DNA of 49,434 nucleotides from Stenotrophomonas beteli (GTDB lineage Bacteria; Pseudomonadota; Gammaproteobacteria; Xanthomonadales; Xanthomonadaceae): assembly GCF_001431665.1 (NCBI RefSeq), contig NZ_LLXV01000022.1, forward strand, positions 1-49,434, in the 5' to 3' direction. Each line of letters starts with the position of its first letter. Position 1 is the first letter of the stretch. Shown here piece after piece: positions 1 to 8,191 of the stretch. Below the pieces are notes generated by a model, which was given only the letters and a program-made list of their open reading frames with translations, did not search any database and was not told the DNA's origin. Both the position numbers and the translations under genes were made by a program.

Positions 1-116
1 TTACTGTGGCGGTTGCGGACACAACCTAAGTATATTCCTGCGCGCCGTTGCCTCGCCGTGGAGGACAGGATGTAAACGCTTCCACGTCCACGCAGGACAA
101 AGGATGTCCTGCGGTA

Positions 117-243
117 GGGGGCCAGACCCCTTTCAGGGATTTGACCCCTGGCGAGTACGGGGTCAGATCCCCGCAGGGGCTCTGACCCCGTGGTCGACGC
201 GTTGCGATACAGGGTCGGAGCCCGTTCCGGGATCCGACCCCGC
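117..243. repeat. Three tandem GGGGTCAGA-type inverted repeats
   Basis: Three imperfect palindromes of about 33-35 bp lie in a row at about 117-151, 157-191 and 210-243. Each has arms related to GGGGTCAGATCCC and GGGCTCTGACCCC. Related single copies occur at 13221-13261 and 38124-38165, so this is a dispersed repeat family. The tract lies downstream of cheV on its strand, and no gene is supported in 1-251. The repeats could form hairpins in RNA read from either strand, so a role in termination or mRNA stability is possible but unproven. Confidence 0.75.
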
Positions 244-251
244 GGCCGGCC

Positions 252-1196
252 TTACGCCGCCATCGCGACCTTGCGCAGGCGGTCCAGCACGAAGTCGGCC
301 AGTTCGTGCGGCGAGTACTTGGCGACGAAGGCGTTGGCGCCGACGCGCTCGACCATCGCATTGTTGAATACGCCCGAAAGCGAGGTGTGCAGCAGCACGT
401 ACAGGCCGGCCAGGCCCGGATGGCGCCGGATTTCCGTCGTCAGCGTGTAGCCGTCCATGGCCGGCATCTCGATGTCCGAAATGACCATGGCGTAGCGCTC
501 GGCCGGGTTTTCACCGGAGGCATGGATCTGCAGCAGGTGGTCCAGCGCCTGCTTGCCGTCGGAGAGCAGGGTGGCGCCCACGCCCAGCTGGTCCAGCACG
601 CTGCGGATCTGCTGGCGGGCCACGCGCGAGTCGTCCACCACCAGCACCTGCAGCTGCGGGCCATCGGCCGGCATCGCCAAGGCCGGATCCAGTACGGCTT
701 CGCCGCGGACCTGGGCAATGTCGGCCAGCACGCTTTCCACGTCGATCACCTGGATCAGTTCACCCTGGAAGCGGGTCACGGCGGTCAGGTAGCTCGATTC
801 GGCACCCAGCTCCGGCGGCGGGTGGATGTCTTCCACCGCGATGTTGACGATGCGCTCGACGCCACTGACCAGGAAGCCCTGGATCGAGCGGTTGAACTCG
901 GTCACCACCAGGTAGCCCGGCGACGTATCCGCATCGGGTTCACGTTCGGGGTGGCCGATCGCCAGGCCCAGGTCCAGCACCGGCACCGAGCGCCCGCGGA
1001 CATCGGCCACGCCGGCGAACTGGCTCGGCAGCCCGGGCACCTGGAACAGCTCCGGGCGACGCAGGACTTCCTGTACCTTGAAGACGTTGACGCCAAAAAG
1101 CTGACGGCCGCCGAGGCGGAACAGCAGCAGCGCCAGGCGATTGTGGCCGGCCAGTCGGGTCCGCTGGTCGATCCGGTTGAGCAGGTCATGGGACAT
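252..1196 (-). CDS. cheV: Chemotaxis coupling protein CheV (CheW + receiver domain)
   Basis: This 314-residue protein should couple chemoreceptors to CheA and carry a phosphorylatable receiver domain. Residues about 10-160 look like CheW (NRLALLLFRLGGRQLFGVNV near the N-terminus). Residues about 180-305 form a receiver domain with VVDDS, the phospho-acceptor in VISDIEMPAMDG and a terminal KYSPHELADFV. The ATG at 1194-1196 gives the usual CheV N-terminus (MSHDLLNRIDQRTRL). The longer open frame to 1352 runs through palindromic repeats and is rejected. There is no Shine-Dalgarno before the ATG, and a FliA-like promoter ends only seven bases upstream, so the message may be leaderless. The gene is divergent from flgA. 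Confidence 0.95.
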   Translation of the reverse strand: MSHDLLNRIDQRTRLAGHNRLALLLFRLGGRQLFGVNVFKVQEVLRRPELFQVPGLPSQFAGVADVRGRSVPVLDLGLAIGHPEREPDADTSPGYLVVTEFNRSIQGFLVSGVERIVNIAVEDIHPPPELGAESSYLTAVTRFQGELIQVIDVESVLADIAQVRGEAVLDPALAMPADGPQLQVLVVDDSRVARQQIRSVLDQLGVGATLLSDGKQALDHLLQIHASGENPAERYAMVISDIEMPAMDGYTLTTEIRRHPGLAGLYVLLHTSLSGVFNNAMVERVGANAFVAKYSPHELADFVLDRLRKVAMAA

Positions 1197-1203
1197 GGCT
1201 GCT

Positions 1204-1231
1204 GTATCGGCGTGGTGGGCGCCAAACTTGA
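1204..1231 (-). promoter_or_regulatory. Candidate FliA (sigma-28) promoter of cheV
   Basis: On the minus strand TCAAGTTT lies 12 bases before GCCGATAC. The enterobacterial FliA consensus is TAAAGTTT-N11-GCCGATAA, so 14 of 16 box positions match with one extra spacer base. The same -10 box, GCCGATAC, is found before the chemoreceptor gene at 13135-13142. Transcription from here would start about at the cheV ATG. Confidence 0.6.
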
Positions 1232-1300
1232 GGGCGCCTTGCCGCCCGCGCGCTCCGCACCGCTTTTTATGGAGCCGAGCCATGCTCGACCGAGGCTCTT

Positions 1301-1365
1301 GTAGAGTCGAGCCATGCTCGACTGGCTGTTCGGAGAAAAAGCAGTCGAGCATGGCTCGACCCTAC
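1301..1365. repeat. SMAG-type palindrome pair
   Basis: A copy of GTAG plus GTCGAGCCATGCTCGAC (1301-1323) faces an inverted copy ending in CTAC (about 1341-1365). A degenerate third copy sits at about 1271-1290. GTAG at the outer ends and a 22-25 base palindrome fit the SMAG repeats described in S. maltophilia. The pair lies in the divergent cheV/flgA intergenic region, upstream of the sigma-54 site. Confidence 0.85.
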
Positions 1366-1378
1366 AAAGGCAACGCTC

Positions 1379-1394
1379 TGGCACGTCCCTTGCA
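1379..1394 (+). promoter_or_regulatory. Sigma-54 (RpoN) promoter of flgA
   Basis: TGGCACG, four bases, TTGCA: the -24 GG at 1380-1381 and -12 GC at 1392-1393 are exactly ten bases apart, matching the sigma-54 consensus. It lies 35 bases before the flgA ATG. In Xanthomonas and Pseudomonas many early/middle flagellar genes use sigma-54 with the activator FleQ. No FleQ site was identified here. Confidence 0.85.
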
Positions 1395-1429
1395 CGCTGC
1401 TGGGCCAGGTCCCATTGACAGGAGGCGCC

Positions 1430-2086
1430 ATGCGCCGGGTCACATCTCTATTGGCCATCGCACTTGCCCTGGCCTCGCCGTGGGCGAAAGCCTCCGACTG
1501 GCAGCCCGTAGCCAGCATCCGCGCGGCCGCATTGTCGACCCTGCCGGCCGGCAGCGAAGGCGAGGCGCAGGTGGCCGATGCGCTGCGCCTGCCGAAGTGC
1601 GGGGGGGCGTTGCAGGTGCAGCCCACCGCCAACACCACGGTGGAAGTCAGCTGTCCGGATGCGGGCGGCTGGCGCCTGTTCGTGCCGGTAAAGGTGCGCC
1701 GCAACCAGACCGTACTGGTGCTCAACCGTGGAATCGGTACTGGAGAAACCCTGACCGCCGCCGATATCACCACTGCCCAGCGTGACGCCGCCCGGATTGC
1801 CGGCGCGGTGCTGGCCGATCCGAATGCGGCGATCGGCCGCATCGCCCGCCGTCCATTGCAGGCCGGAGCGCTGCTGTCGAACAACGATCTGGTGGTGCAG
1901 CGTCTCATCAAGCGAGGAGACAACGTCGCACTGGTTTCGCGTCGCGGCTCGGTCGAGGTCCGCATTGCCGGTCGCGCGATGGGCGATGCCGGTGAGAACG
2001 AACGGGTCTCGGTCGAGAACCTGTCCTCGCGGCGGATCGTGCAAGGCACGGTCGATGCCGCAGGTGACGTAATCGTGGCGCGTTGA
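1430..2086 (+). CDS. flgA: Flagellar P-ring assembly chaperone FlgA
   Basis: This 218-residue exported protein helps FlgI assemble into the P-ring in the periplasm. An N-terminal signal peptide (MRRVTSLLAIALALASPWAKA) is followed by an SAF-type fold: LNRGIGTGETLTAADI, then RRPLQAGALLSNNDLVVQRLIKRGD, and the C-terminal VSVENLSSRRIVQGTVDAAGDV, all typical of FlgA. The ATG at 1430 has AGGAGG four bases upstream; an in-frame ATG at 1415 lacks this and would extend the signal peptide. It follows a sigma-54 promoter and is followed by flgM and flgN, a common flagellar order. Confidence 0.93.
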   Translation: MRRVTSLLAIALALASPWAKASDWQPVASIRAAALSTLPAGSEGEAQVADALRLPKCGGALQVQPTANTTVEVSCPDAGGWRLFVPVKVRRNQTVLVLNRGIGTGETLTAADITTAQRDAARIAGAVLADPNAAIGRIARRPLQAGALLSNNDLVVQRLIKRGDNVALVSRRGSVEVRIAGRAMGDAGENERVSVENLSSRRIVQGTVDAAGDVIVAR

Positions 2087-2104
2087 TTTAGTGCAAGAAA
2101 TCCC

Positions 2105-2131
2105 TAAAGATCACGGCCCTGCGGCCGTTAT
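2105..2131 (+). promoter_or_regulatory. FliA (sigma-28) promoter of flgM
   Basis: TAAAGATC at 2105-2112, then exactly 11 bases, then GCCGTTAT at 2124-2131. Spacing equals that of the FliA consensus and the core bases TAAAG and GCCG are kept. A sigma-28 promoter before flgM is the classical feedback arrangement, in which FliA drives its own anti-sigma factor. Confidence 0.75.
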
Positions 2132-2161
2132 CCCTTGTGAACGGCAACTCCAGGACACCCC

Positions 2162-2467
2162 ATGAGCCAGAAAATCGACGGCAACCTGCAGGTCCCCCAG
2201 GCACTGCGCAGCGTGACGACCCCGGCCAGCAAGCCCGGCGTCAGCAGCGATTCGCCGGCACGCCCGGTCGAGGCGGCCGACAGCCTGCGCCTGACCGGCG
2301 AGGCCACCAATCTGCAGGCCATCGAGCGCGAGCTGAGCACCGCTCCGGCCATCGACGCCCAGCGCGTGGCGGCCGTGCGCGAATCGCTGCAGAACGGCAC
2401 CTACAAGATCAATCCGGACGCGATCGCATCGCGCATGCTCGAGCTGGACCAGCAGCTGCAGGGATGA
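2162..2467 (+). CDS. flgM: Anti-sigma-28 factor FlgM
   Basis: At 101 residues this has the usual FlgM length. It holds the sigma factor FliA inactive until the hook-basal body is finished and FlgM is exported. The N-terminal half is Ser/Pro/Thr-rich and probably disordered, as expected for the export half. The C-terminal half carries the FliA-binding signature: RVAAVRESLQNGTYKINPDA followed by IASRMLELDQQL. AGGA lies upstream of the ATG. A FliA promoter precedes it and the stop codon overlaps the flgN start. Confidence 0.94.
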   Translation: MSQKIDGNLQVPQALRSVTTPASKPGVSSDSPARPVEAADSLRLTGEATNLQAIERELSTAPAIDAQRVAAVRESLQNGTYKINPDAIASRMLELDQQLQG

Positions 2468-2802
2468 CGGCGGCGATGAGCGAGCCGCTGCAGCGCCTTG
2501 CCCAGGCCCTGGACGTTGAACGCCAGGCCCTGGTCGAGCACGACGTGCATGCCCTGATCCGGGCCACCGGGGCCAAGCTGGAAGCGCTGCGGGCGCTGGA
2601 AGGCGCGCCGCCGGTCGGGCAGGGCGAGCAGCTGCAGGAACTGGCCGAGCGCAATCGCGCCAACGGCGTGCTGCTCTCGCGGCGCCGGCGTGAAGTCAAC
2701 TGGGCGCTGCGCCAGCTCGGCCGTACCGAGGACACCTCGTCCTACGATGCCAAGGGCCAGTCGCACGCCATTACCGCAGGCCGCCCGCTCGCCGTCGCCT
2801 GA
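2464..2802 (+). CDS. flgN: Flagellar export chaperone FlgN
   Basis: This 112-residue, helix-rich protein should be the cytosolic chaperone for the hook-filament junction proteins FlgK and FlgL. The ATG at 2464 overlaps the flgM stop as ATGA, so the two are translationally coupled. Features fitting the FlgN family are LQRLAQALDVERQALVEHD at the N-terminus, ELAERNRANGVLLSRRRREV in the middle, and a YDAKGQ motif near the C-terminus, typical of FlgN. A longer open frame from 2137 lies inside flgM and is not used. Confidence 0.9.
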   Translation: MTAAMSEPLQRLAQALDVERQALVEHDVHALIRATGAKLEALRALEGAPPVGQGEQLQELAERNRANGVLLSRRRREVNWALRQLGRTEDTSSYDAKGQSHAITAGRPLAVA

Positions 2803-2886
2803 GGCGGCGGCCGATCTCCTTCGCCGGGCTGAAGCCCGCTGCACGACCGCGTATATTGGGCGCCTGTTCGAACGCTCCGAGTTGCC

Positions 2887-4107
2887 GTGTCCGCTGCCAA
2901 CGCCCTCGTTACTGCCCCCCTTCCGCCGCAGCCGGTGCTGCAGGCCCTGCTCGAGCGCCTGCGCGAAGGCCTGCTGCTGTTCACCGAGGACGGGCAGGTG
3001 GCCCTGGCCAACCCGGCCGCGCAAGCCCTGCTCGGCAGCGCCGAAGAAGCCGCATTGCCACCGCCGCAGCGCCTGCGTGAACTGCTGCCGCCGGACGCAC
3101 TGGAACACGCGCGCCAGCAGGGGCAGTGGAATGGCAGCCTGCCGCTCGGCGAGGGCGTGGTCATCGCGCATCTCTACCATCATGGCCCGGTGGGCCAGGG
3201 GCATTTCCTGGCGCTGTTCCGCCATATCGAAGGCCAGGAAGATTACGAACGCGAACTGCAGCAGCGCCATGCCGAGCTGCGCCAAGCCTACCTGCGCCTG
3301 AACGGCACGCAGGAAAAGCTGCTGCAGTCGGAAAAGATGGCGTCCATCGGCCAGCTCGCCGCCGGCGTCGCGCACGAGATCAACAATCCGATCGGCTACG
3401 TGCACTCCAATCTGGGTAGCCTGCAGGAGTACCTGCGCAGCCTGTTCACCGTGATCGAGGCCTACGAGCGCGCGTTGCGCGCGCCCGATCCGAAAGCGCT
3501 GATTCCGGAAATCGACGATATCCGTGACCGCCTGGACATCGACTTCATCAGCCGCGACCTGCCGCAGCTGATGGCCGAGTCGCGCGAAGGCATCGAACGG
3601 GTGACCCGCATCGTGCGCGACCTGAAGGACTTCTCGTATTCCGGCCGCGACGAGTCCTGGAAGCTGGTCGACCTGCATGCGGGCCTGGAATCGACCATCA
3701 ACATCATCTGGAACGAGCTCAAGTACAAGGTCACCCTGGTGCGGGAGTTCGGCCAGCTGCCGCTGGTGGAATGCCTGCCGTCGGAGTTGAACCAGGTCTA
3801 CATGAACCTGCTGCTCAACGCCGGCCACGCCATCGCCGAGCGGGGCACCATCACGGTGCGCACCGGTGTTGATGGCGATCACGTGTGGGTCGAGTTCGAA
3901 GACACCGGCGGTGGCATCTCGCCGGAACTGCGCCAGCGCATCTTCGATCCGTTCTTCACCACCAAGCCCGTTGGCAGTGGCACCGGCCTGGGCCTGTCGA
4001 TCTCCTACAGCATCATCAACAAGCATCATGGCCGCATCGACCTGGACAGCACCCCGGGCGTGGGCTCGCGCTTCCGCGTGGTGCTGCCGGTGAAGCAGCC
4101 GCGCTGA
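2887..4107 (+). CDS. PAS-domain sensor histidine kinase
   Basis: This 406-residue kinase has no membrane segment. Residues about 15-115 look like a small PAS domain ([20 protein letters not shown]), about 115-150 a coiled linker ([20 protein letters not shown]), and about 150-260 a HisKA domain with phospho-acceptor His163 in GVAHEINNP. The HATPase domain has N box [11 protein letters not shown]1 DTGGGI, an F-box FDPFFTTKP and G2 GTGLGLSIS. The start is GTG at 2887. A TATATT at 2852-2857 may be a -10 box. No response regulator is adjacent on the same strand; the REC-containing GGDEF-EAL protein is convergent next door. Substrate and signal are unknown. Confidence 0.88.
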   Translation: MSAANALVTAPLPPQPVLQALLERLREGLLLFTEDGQVALANPAAQALLGSAEEAALPPPQRLRELLPPDALEHARQQGQWNGSLPLGEGVVIAHLYHHGPVGQGHFLALFRHIEGQEDYERELQQRHAELRQAYLRLNGTQEKLLQSEKMASIGQLAAGVAHEINNPIGYVHSNLGSLQEYLRSLFTVIEAYERALRAPDPKALIPEIDDIRDRLDIDFISRDLPQLMAESREGIERVTRIVRDLKDFSYSGRDESWKLVDLHAGLESTINIIWNELKYKVTLVREFGQLPLVECLPSELNQVYMNLLLNAGHAIAERGTITVRTGVDGDHVWVEFEDTGGGISPELRQRIFDPFFTTKPVGSGTGLGLSISYSIINKHHGRIDLDSTPGVGSRFRVVLPVKQPR

Positions 4108-4117
4108 CCATGGTTCT

Positions 4118-4175
4118 GTAGAGTCGAGCCATGCTCGACTGCTTTTGGTCGTAGTCGAGCATGGCTCGACTCTGC
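4118..4175. repeat. SMAG-type palindrome pair between convergent genes
   Basis: GTAG plus GTCGAGCCATGCTCGAC faces an inverted copy about 15 bases away. The second copy ends in TCTGC instead of CTAC, so one end has decayed. The pair fills the gap between the 3' ends of the kinase at 2887-4107 and the convergent GGDEF-EAL-REC gene. The transcript would form a long hairpin in either direction. Confidence 0.85.
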
Positions 4176-4181
4176 ATGTGG

Positions 4182-5954
4182 TCACCGCAGCGGTCGATCC
4201 TCGCCGCCGTCCCCGCTCTCCACCGGCGCCGGCCCGGCATTGCTGCGGCGCTGTTCCTCGTAGGTGCGGAACGCCTGGTGGATGTGCTTGCGCAGCTCGT
4301 CGTCATTCCAGGGCTTGGTCAGGAAGCGATAGATCGCACCGCGGTTGATCGCATCGGTCACCGTGTTCAGATCGGTGTAGCCGGACAGTACCAGGCGGAT
4401 CGTGTCCGGGTAGAGCATCTTCACCCGCCCCAGGAACTCGGTGCCGCTCATGTCGCTCATGCGCTGGTCGGACAGGATCACCTGCACGTCGTTGATCGCC
4501 AGCAGGTCGAAGGCATCACGCACGTTGCCGGCGGCCAGAATGCGGTAGCCATCGCGACGGAACAGGCGCACCAGCGAACGCAGCACGTTTTCTTCGTCGT
4601 CCAGCAACAGCAGCGTGCGGTCCGGCCGGGTTTCAGCGAAAGCCTCCGGGCGCAGGTAGCGGCGGCGCAGGGTCATGCCGGCGGCATCGGCCGACATCGG
4701 CTCGCCGAACAGATAGCCCTGGAACACATCACAGTCGTTGCGGCGCAGGAAGCCCAGCTGCGCCTGCGATTCCACGCCATTGGCAATGACCGTCATGCCC
4801 AGCTGGTGGCCCATGGCGATGATCGCGCGGGCGATGGCCGCCTCGCGGTTGCCGGCCGGCGCGCTCTTGATGAAGCTGCGGTCGATCTTCAGCTTGTCCA
4901 CCGGGTAGCGCACCAGTGCGCTGAGGCTGGAGTCGCCAGTGCCGAAGTTGTCCAGGCTCAGGCTGATGCCCTCGTTGCGCAGGTTGGCCAGCGTCTCGTG
5001 CACGAAATTGACGTTGTTGGTCAGCGCACTTTCATTGATCTCCAGCGTCAGCATCTGGGCCGGCACGCCGGCGGCCTGCATCAGGCCCATCACCTCGGCA
5101 AAGAAGTTGGGGCGCAGCAGCTGCAGGGTGGACACATTGACCGCGATGGTGAAATCGTCAAAGCCCTGGTCGCGCCACAGCCGTGCCTGCTTCAACGCAC
5201 CCTCCAGCACCCAGGTGCCGATCTGCACGATGATGCCCAGCCGCTCGGCGGTGCGCATGAAGCGTTCCGGCACCAGCATGCCCAGCGTGGGCGACTGCCA
5301 GCGCAGCAGCGCTTCCATGCCCACCACGTGGCCGTCGCGGGCGCTGACCAGCGGCTGGTAGCGCAGCTTCAGCTCGCCATTGGGAATGGCATCGACGATC
5401 TGGCGCGCGATGATGCTCTCGCTGTGCGCGCTGGGCGGGGTATCCACCGCGTGGATGCGCACTGCATTGCCGCCTTCGCGGGCGGCCTGGTACAGCGCGT
5501 CTTCGGCATGATCGAGCAGGCGCGAGGCACTGCTGGCGTGTTCCGGGCACAGGCTCACGCCGAGCTTGCCGGTCATGAACAGGGTGTAAGGCAGCACCGA
5601 CAGCGGCAATTCCATCTGCTGGCGGATTTCCTCGGCGAAATCCTCCGGCAGCGGCACATCGTCGGTGCGCGGTACGGCCAGCAGGAACTCGTCGCTGCCA
5701 TGCCGCCACAGCTTGCCGCGCCCGCGCAGGTAGGATTGCAGGCGCTGTGCCACCAGTACCAGCGCCTGGTCGCCCACTTCGGCACTCATGTTCTCGTTGA
5801 CCGAGGCGAAGTGGTCGATGTCCACGTGCATCAGCATCAGTGCCGTGCCCCCGGAGGCGGCTTCGGCGACCATCGCCTGCAGCTCGGGGTTGCCGGCGCC
5901 AAGACGATCGGGCGCATCATCGATGCTGACCGGGGGCAGGTTGGGATTCCACAT
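4182..5954 (-). CDS. GGDEF-EAL protein with C-terminal receiver domain, EAL degenerate
   Basis: The 590 residues are ordered GGDEF (about 30-170), EAL (about 180-430), REC (about 445-565). Receiver modules normally sit at the N-terminus. The GGDEF signature is GSDEF at 86-90 and no RxxD inhibitory site is visible. In the EAL domain E214-A-L is kept, but the catalytic DDFGTG is DNFGTG (N336) and the EGVE motif is NGVE (N392), so phosphodiesterase activity is probably lost. The receiver has DDEE at 452-455, phospho-acceptor D496 and K547 in LTKPW, as in RpfG-type receivers. The ATG lies 4 bases after the stop of the upstream histidine kinase gene, so the two are probably co-transcribed partners. 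Confidence 0.9.
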   Translation of the reverse strand: MWNPNLPPVSIDDAPDRLGAGNPELQAMVAEAASGGTALMLMHVDIDHFASVNENMSAEVGDQALVLVAQRLQSYLRGRGKLWRHGSDEFLLAVPRTDDVPLPEDFAEEIRQQMELPLSVLPYTLFMTGKLGVSLCPEHASSASRLLDHAEDALYQAAREGGNAVRIHAVDTPPSAHSESIIARQIVDAIPNGELKLRYQPLVSARDGHVVGMEALLRWQSPTLGMLVPERFMRTAERLGIIVQIGTWVLEGALKQARLWRDQGFDDFTIAVNVSTLQLLRPNFFAEVMGLMQAAGVPAQMLTLEINESALTNNVNFVHETLANLRNEGISLSLDNFGTGDSSLSALVRYPVDKLKIDRSFIKSAPAGNREAAIARAIIAMGHQLGMTVIANGVESQAQLGFLRRNDCDVFQGYLFGEPMSADAAGMTLRRRYLRPEAFAETRPDRTLLLLDDEENVLRSLVRLFRRDGYRILAAGNVRDAFDLLAINDVQVILSDQRMSDMSGTEFLGRVKMLYPDTIRLVLSGYTDLNTVTDAINRGAIYRFLTKPWNDDELRKHIHQAFRTYEEQRRSNAGPAPVESGDGGEDRPLR

Positions 5955-5958
5955 AGGC

Positions 5959-8061
5959 TCAGTATTCCGGTGACTCGGCAGCGGCCATGCCGGCCGCCTG
6001 GTAGGGGAGATGGACATCGACCAGGGTACCTTCGCCGTGCGCCGATTCGATCCGCACGTGGCCGCCCACGCTCTGCGCGCGCTCGCGCATCACGATCAGG
6101 CCGAGGCCGCGTGGACCGTCCGGGTCGAAGCCTTCGCCGTCGTCGCGGATCTGCAGGTGCAGCCCGCGCTGGCCGACGTCGCGCAGCTGCAGCTGCACCT
6201 GGCTGGCACGTGCGTGGCGCAGCACGTTGGTCAGGCTTTCCTGGGCGATGCGGAAACAGGCTTGTTCAATGCTGGTGTCCGGCCGATGCGGCAGTGACTC
6301 GATTTCGGCCAGCAGCTCCACTGGCGAAGAGCGGAACAACACCCGGGCCTGCCAGCTCAATGCGGCCTCCAGCCCCAGCGCATCCAGCTGCGGTGGGCGC
6401 AACAGGGTCGAGATGTCGCGTAGCTTGGCCACCGTGGTGTCGGCCAGGCTGACGATCTGCGCCAGGTCATCGGCGCGCCGGTGCGGATCCTCTTCCTCCT
6501 GCGCGGCATGCGCAGAGAGCTTGATGGCGGTGATCGCCTGGCCGATGTCGTCGTGCAGGTCACGCGAGATCGCGCGGCGCTCATCCTCCTGCAACGAGAA
6601 CAGGCGGCCGGCCATGGCCTGCAGCTCGCGGTTGCTGGTTTCCAGCGCGCTGCGCGTGCGCTCCGAATCGCTCAGGTCGCGCACGATCAGCAGCTTGCAG
6701 TCGCGACCGCCGTACCGGACTTCGCCCACGGCCAGCCCCGCGTGGAAGCTGCGCCCGTCGGCACGCTGCATGGCCACCACACTGCTGTGGCCCGGGCCCA
6801 GATGCAGCTGGCCGGCGCGCAGCTGGCTGCGCACCCGCGCCAGATCGCCGGCGGCCACCAGTGCCGACAGCGGTTCGCCCAGCAGGGTGTGGCTGCCATA
6901 GCCAAACAGGCTGGCGGCCCAGGCATTGGCGTACAGCACATGCTCCTCGGACAGGATCACCACGCCGTCGGGCAGCACCCGCACCAGTTCGCGGAACTGT
7001 TCCTCACGCTCACGCAGCAGGCGCCGCGACTGTTCGCGCTCGGTCACATCCTGCAGGGTGCCCAGCACGCGGCTGCGCCCGGCCTCGTCGAATCCGCTGG
7101 CGGCACGCAGGTGCACCATCAACGCGCGCCCGTCCATCGACAGCAGGGGCAGCAGCACGTCCACCTGCACGGCCTCGCCCGAACACAGCTCGGACAGCAG
7201 CTGTTCGGTCTGCGCGGCGGTGGCCGGGTCGGCCGGCACCAGCAGCTCGTCGAACCGGTGCCAGCGGCGGGCCTCGGGCGGGCGGCGGCCGAGCAGGCGG
7301 TAGACCTGGTTGGAATAGCGCCCCAGGCCGGTCGACGGATCCAGTTCCCAGGCGCCGATCCGGGCCAGCTCATGGGCTTCTTCCACGCGCGCCAGTGCCT
7401 GGTCACGGCGCAGCTGGGCCAGGTCTTCGGCGGTACGGTCGATGGCAATCAGCAGTCGTGCATTGTGGCCGTCGAAGCCGATGGCATTGGAGCGCAGCTC
7501 CATCTGCCGCAGCGACCCGTCACGCAGCTGCAGCTGCGTGCGCAGGATGCACAGCTCCTCGGGGGCCTCGCGGATTGCTTCCAGCTTGGTCTGCAGGGCC
7601 TGGTCCTGGCCAGGTGGCCACAGCGCGTCGATGGTCTGCTCCAGCAGTTCGTCGCGCTCCCAGCCGAAAGCGCTGCAGGCGGCCGGGTTGGCATCAAGGA
7701 TGGCCAGCGTGTCCAGGTCGTAGACCAGGATCGGGCCAGGGTTGCCTTCGAACATCTGCCGCAGGCGCAGCTCCGAGGCCTGCTGGCGGGCATGGGTATG
7801 CAGCACGTGTTCGGCCAGCGGGCGCAGCAGCAGGTAGAGCAGCCCCGCACTGGCCAGTGCGAAGAACGAGCCCTTCAGCCCCTGCCACAACGCCGCCTGC
7901 TGCGGATCGGGGATGAAGGCCTGCACCGCGCTGTCGGTGGAGATCATCCAGGCCAGCGCCATCACCAGGTAGCTCAGCACCACCCGCCGCCGGTCGCGGC
8001 TCAACGCCTGTGCCATCCGCGGGTCGGGAGCAGGGGCGTTGCCGGTCGGTTCTGCGGGCAT
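5959..8061 (-). CDS. Membrane PAS sensor histidine kinase, NarL/DegS (HisKA_3) type
   Basis: This about 700-residue kinase has two membrane segments near the N-terminus (VVLSYLVMALAWMI and GSFFALASAGLLYLLL), then three PAS-like domains, the first with NPGPILVYDLDTLAILDANP and the third with LPDGVVILSEEHVLYANAWA. The HisKA_3 dimerisation domain has phospho-acceptor His in SRDLHDDIGQ, and a short HATPase_c follows with N-box RIAQESLTNVLRHA and GLGLIVMRERA. NarL-type kinases usually partner LuxR-type regulators. Here the only coupled gene is the GGDEF-EAL-REC protein 4 bases downstream, so c-di-GMP metabolism is the likely output. Starts at 8118, 8061 and 8016 are all possible; none has a good ribosome site, and 8061 is a compromise. 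Confidence 0.88.
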   Translation of the reverse strand: MPAEPTGNAPAPDPRMAQALSRDRRRVVLSYLVMALAWMISTDSAVQAFIPDPQQAALWQGLKGSFFALASAGLLYLLLRPLAEHVLHTHARQQASELRLRQMFEGNPGPILVYDLDTLAILDANPAACSAFGWERDELLEQTIDALWPPGQDQALQTKLEAIREAPEELCILRTQLQLRDGSLRQMELRSNAIGFDGHNARLLIAIDRTAEDLAQLRRDQALARVEEAHELARIGAWELDPSTGLGRYSNQVYRLLGRRPPEARRWHRFDELLVPADPATAAQTEQLLSELCSGEAVQVDVLLPLLSMDGRALMVHLRAASGFDEAGRSRVLGTLQDVTEREQSRRLLREREEQFRELVRVLPDGVVILSEEHVLYANAWAASLFGYGSHTLLGEPLSALVAAGDLARVRSQLRAGQLHLGPGHSSVVAMQRADGRSFHAGLAVGEVRYGGRDCKLLIVRDLSDSERTRSALETSNRELQAMAGRLFSLQEDERRAISRDLHDDIGQAITAIKLSAHAAQEEEDPHRRADDLAQIVSLADTTVAKLRDISTLLRPPQLDALGLEAALSWQARVLFRSSPVELLAEIESLPHRPDTSIEQACFRIAQESLTNVLRHARASQVQLQLRDVGQRGLHLQIRDDGEGFDPDGPRGLGLIVMRERAQSVGGHVRIESAHGEGTLVDVHLPYQAAGMAAAESPEY

Positions 8062-8191
8062 GGACAGGGCGGAAGAAGGGGTCGCCGGCCATCTTACCGC
8101 GCAGGTGTGCCCTGCCACTCAATTATCCGCTGCAGGGGCCGTTAACCACTGCGTGCCCCGCTGACGGGCGTGTCATCCGGAGCAAGATCGC

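Noticed and set aside
306..1304. Long + strand frame antisense to cheV
   Set aside because: High GC gives long shadow frames; its translation is His/Gln/Arg-rich without any domain, while cheV on the other strand is unmistakable.
1271..1365. CRISPR-like repeats
   Set aside because: Repeats are palindromes with GTAG ends, paired and dispersed, with no regular spacers and no cas genes.
4161..6452. 763-codon + strand frame across the GGDEF-EAL-REC and kinase genes
   Set aside because: It lies antisense to two clear genes and shows only compositional bias.
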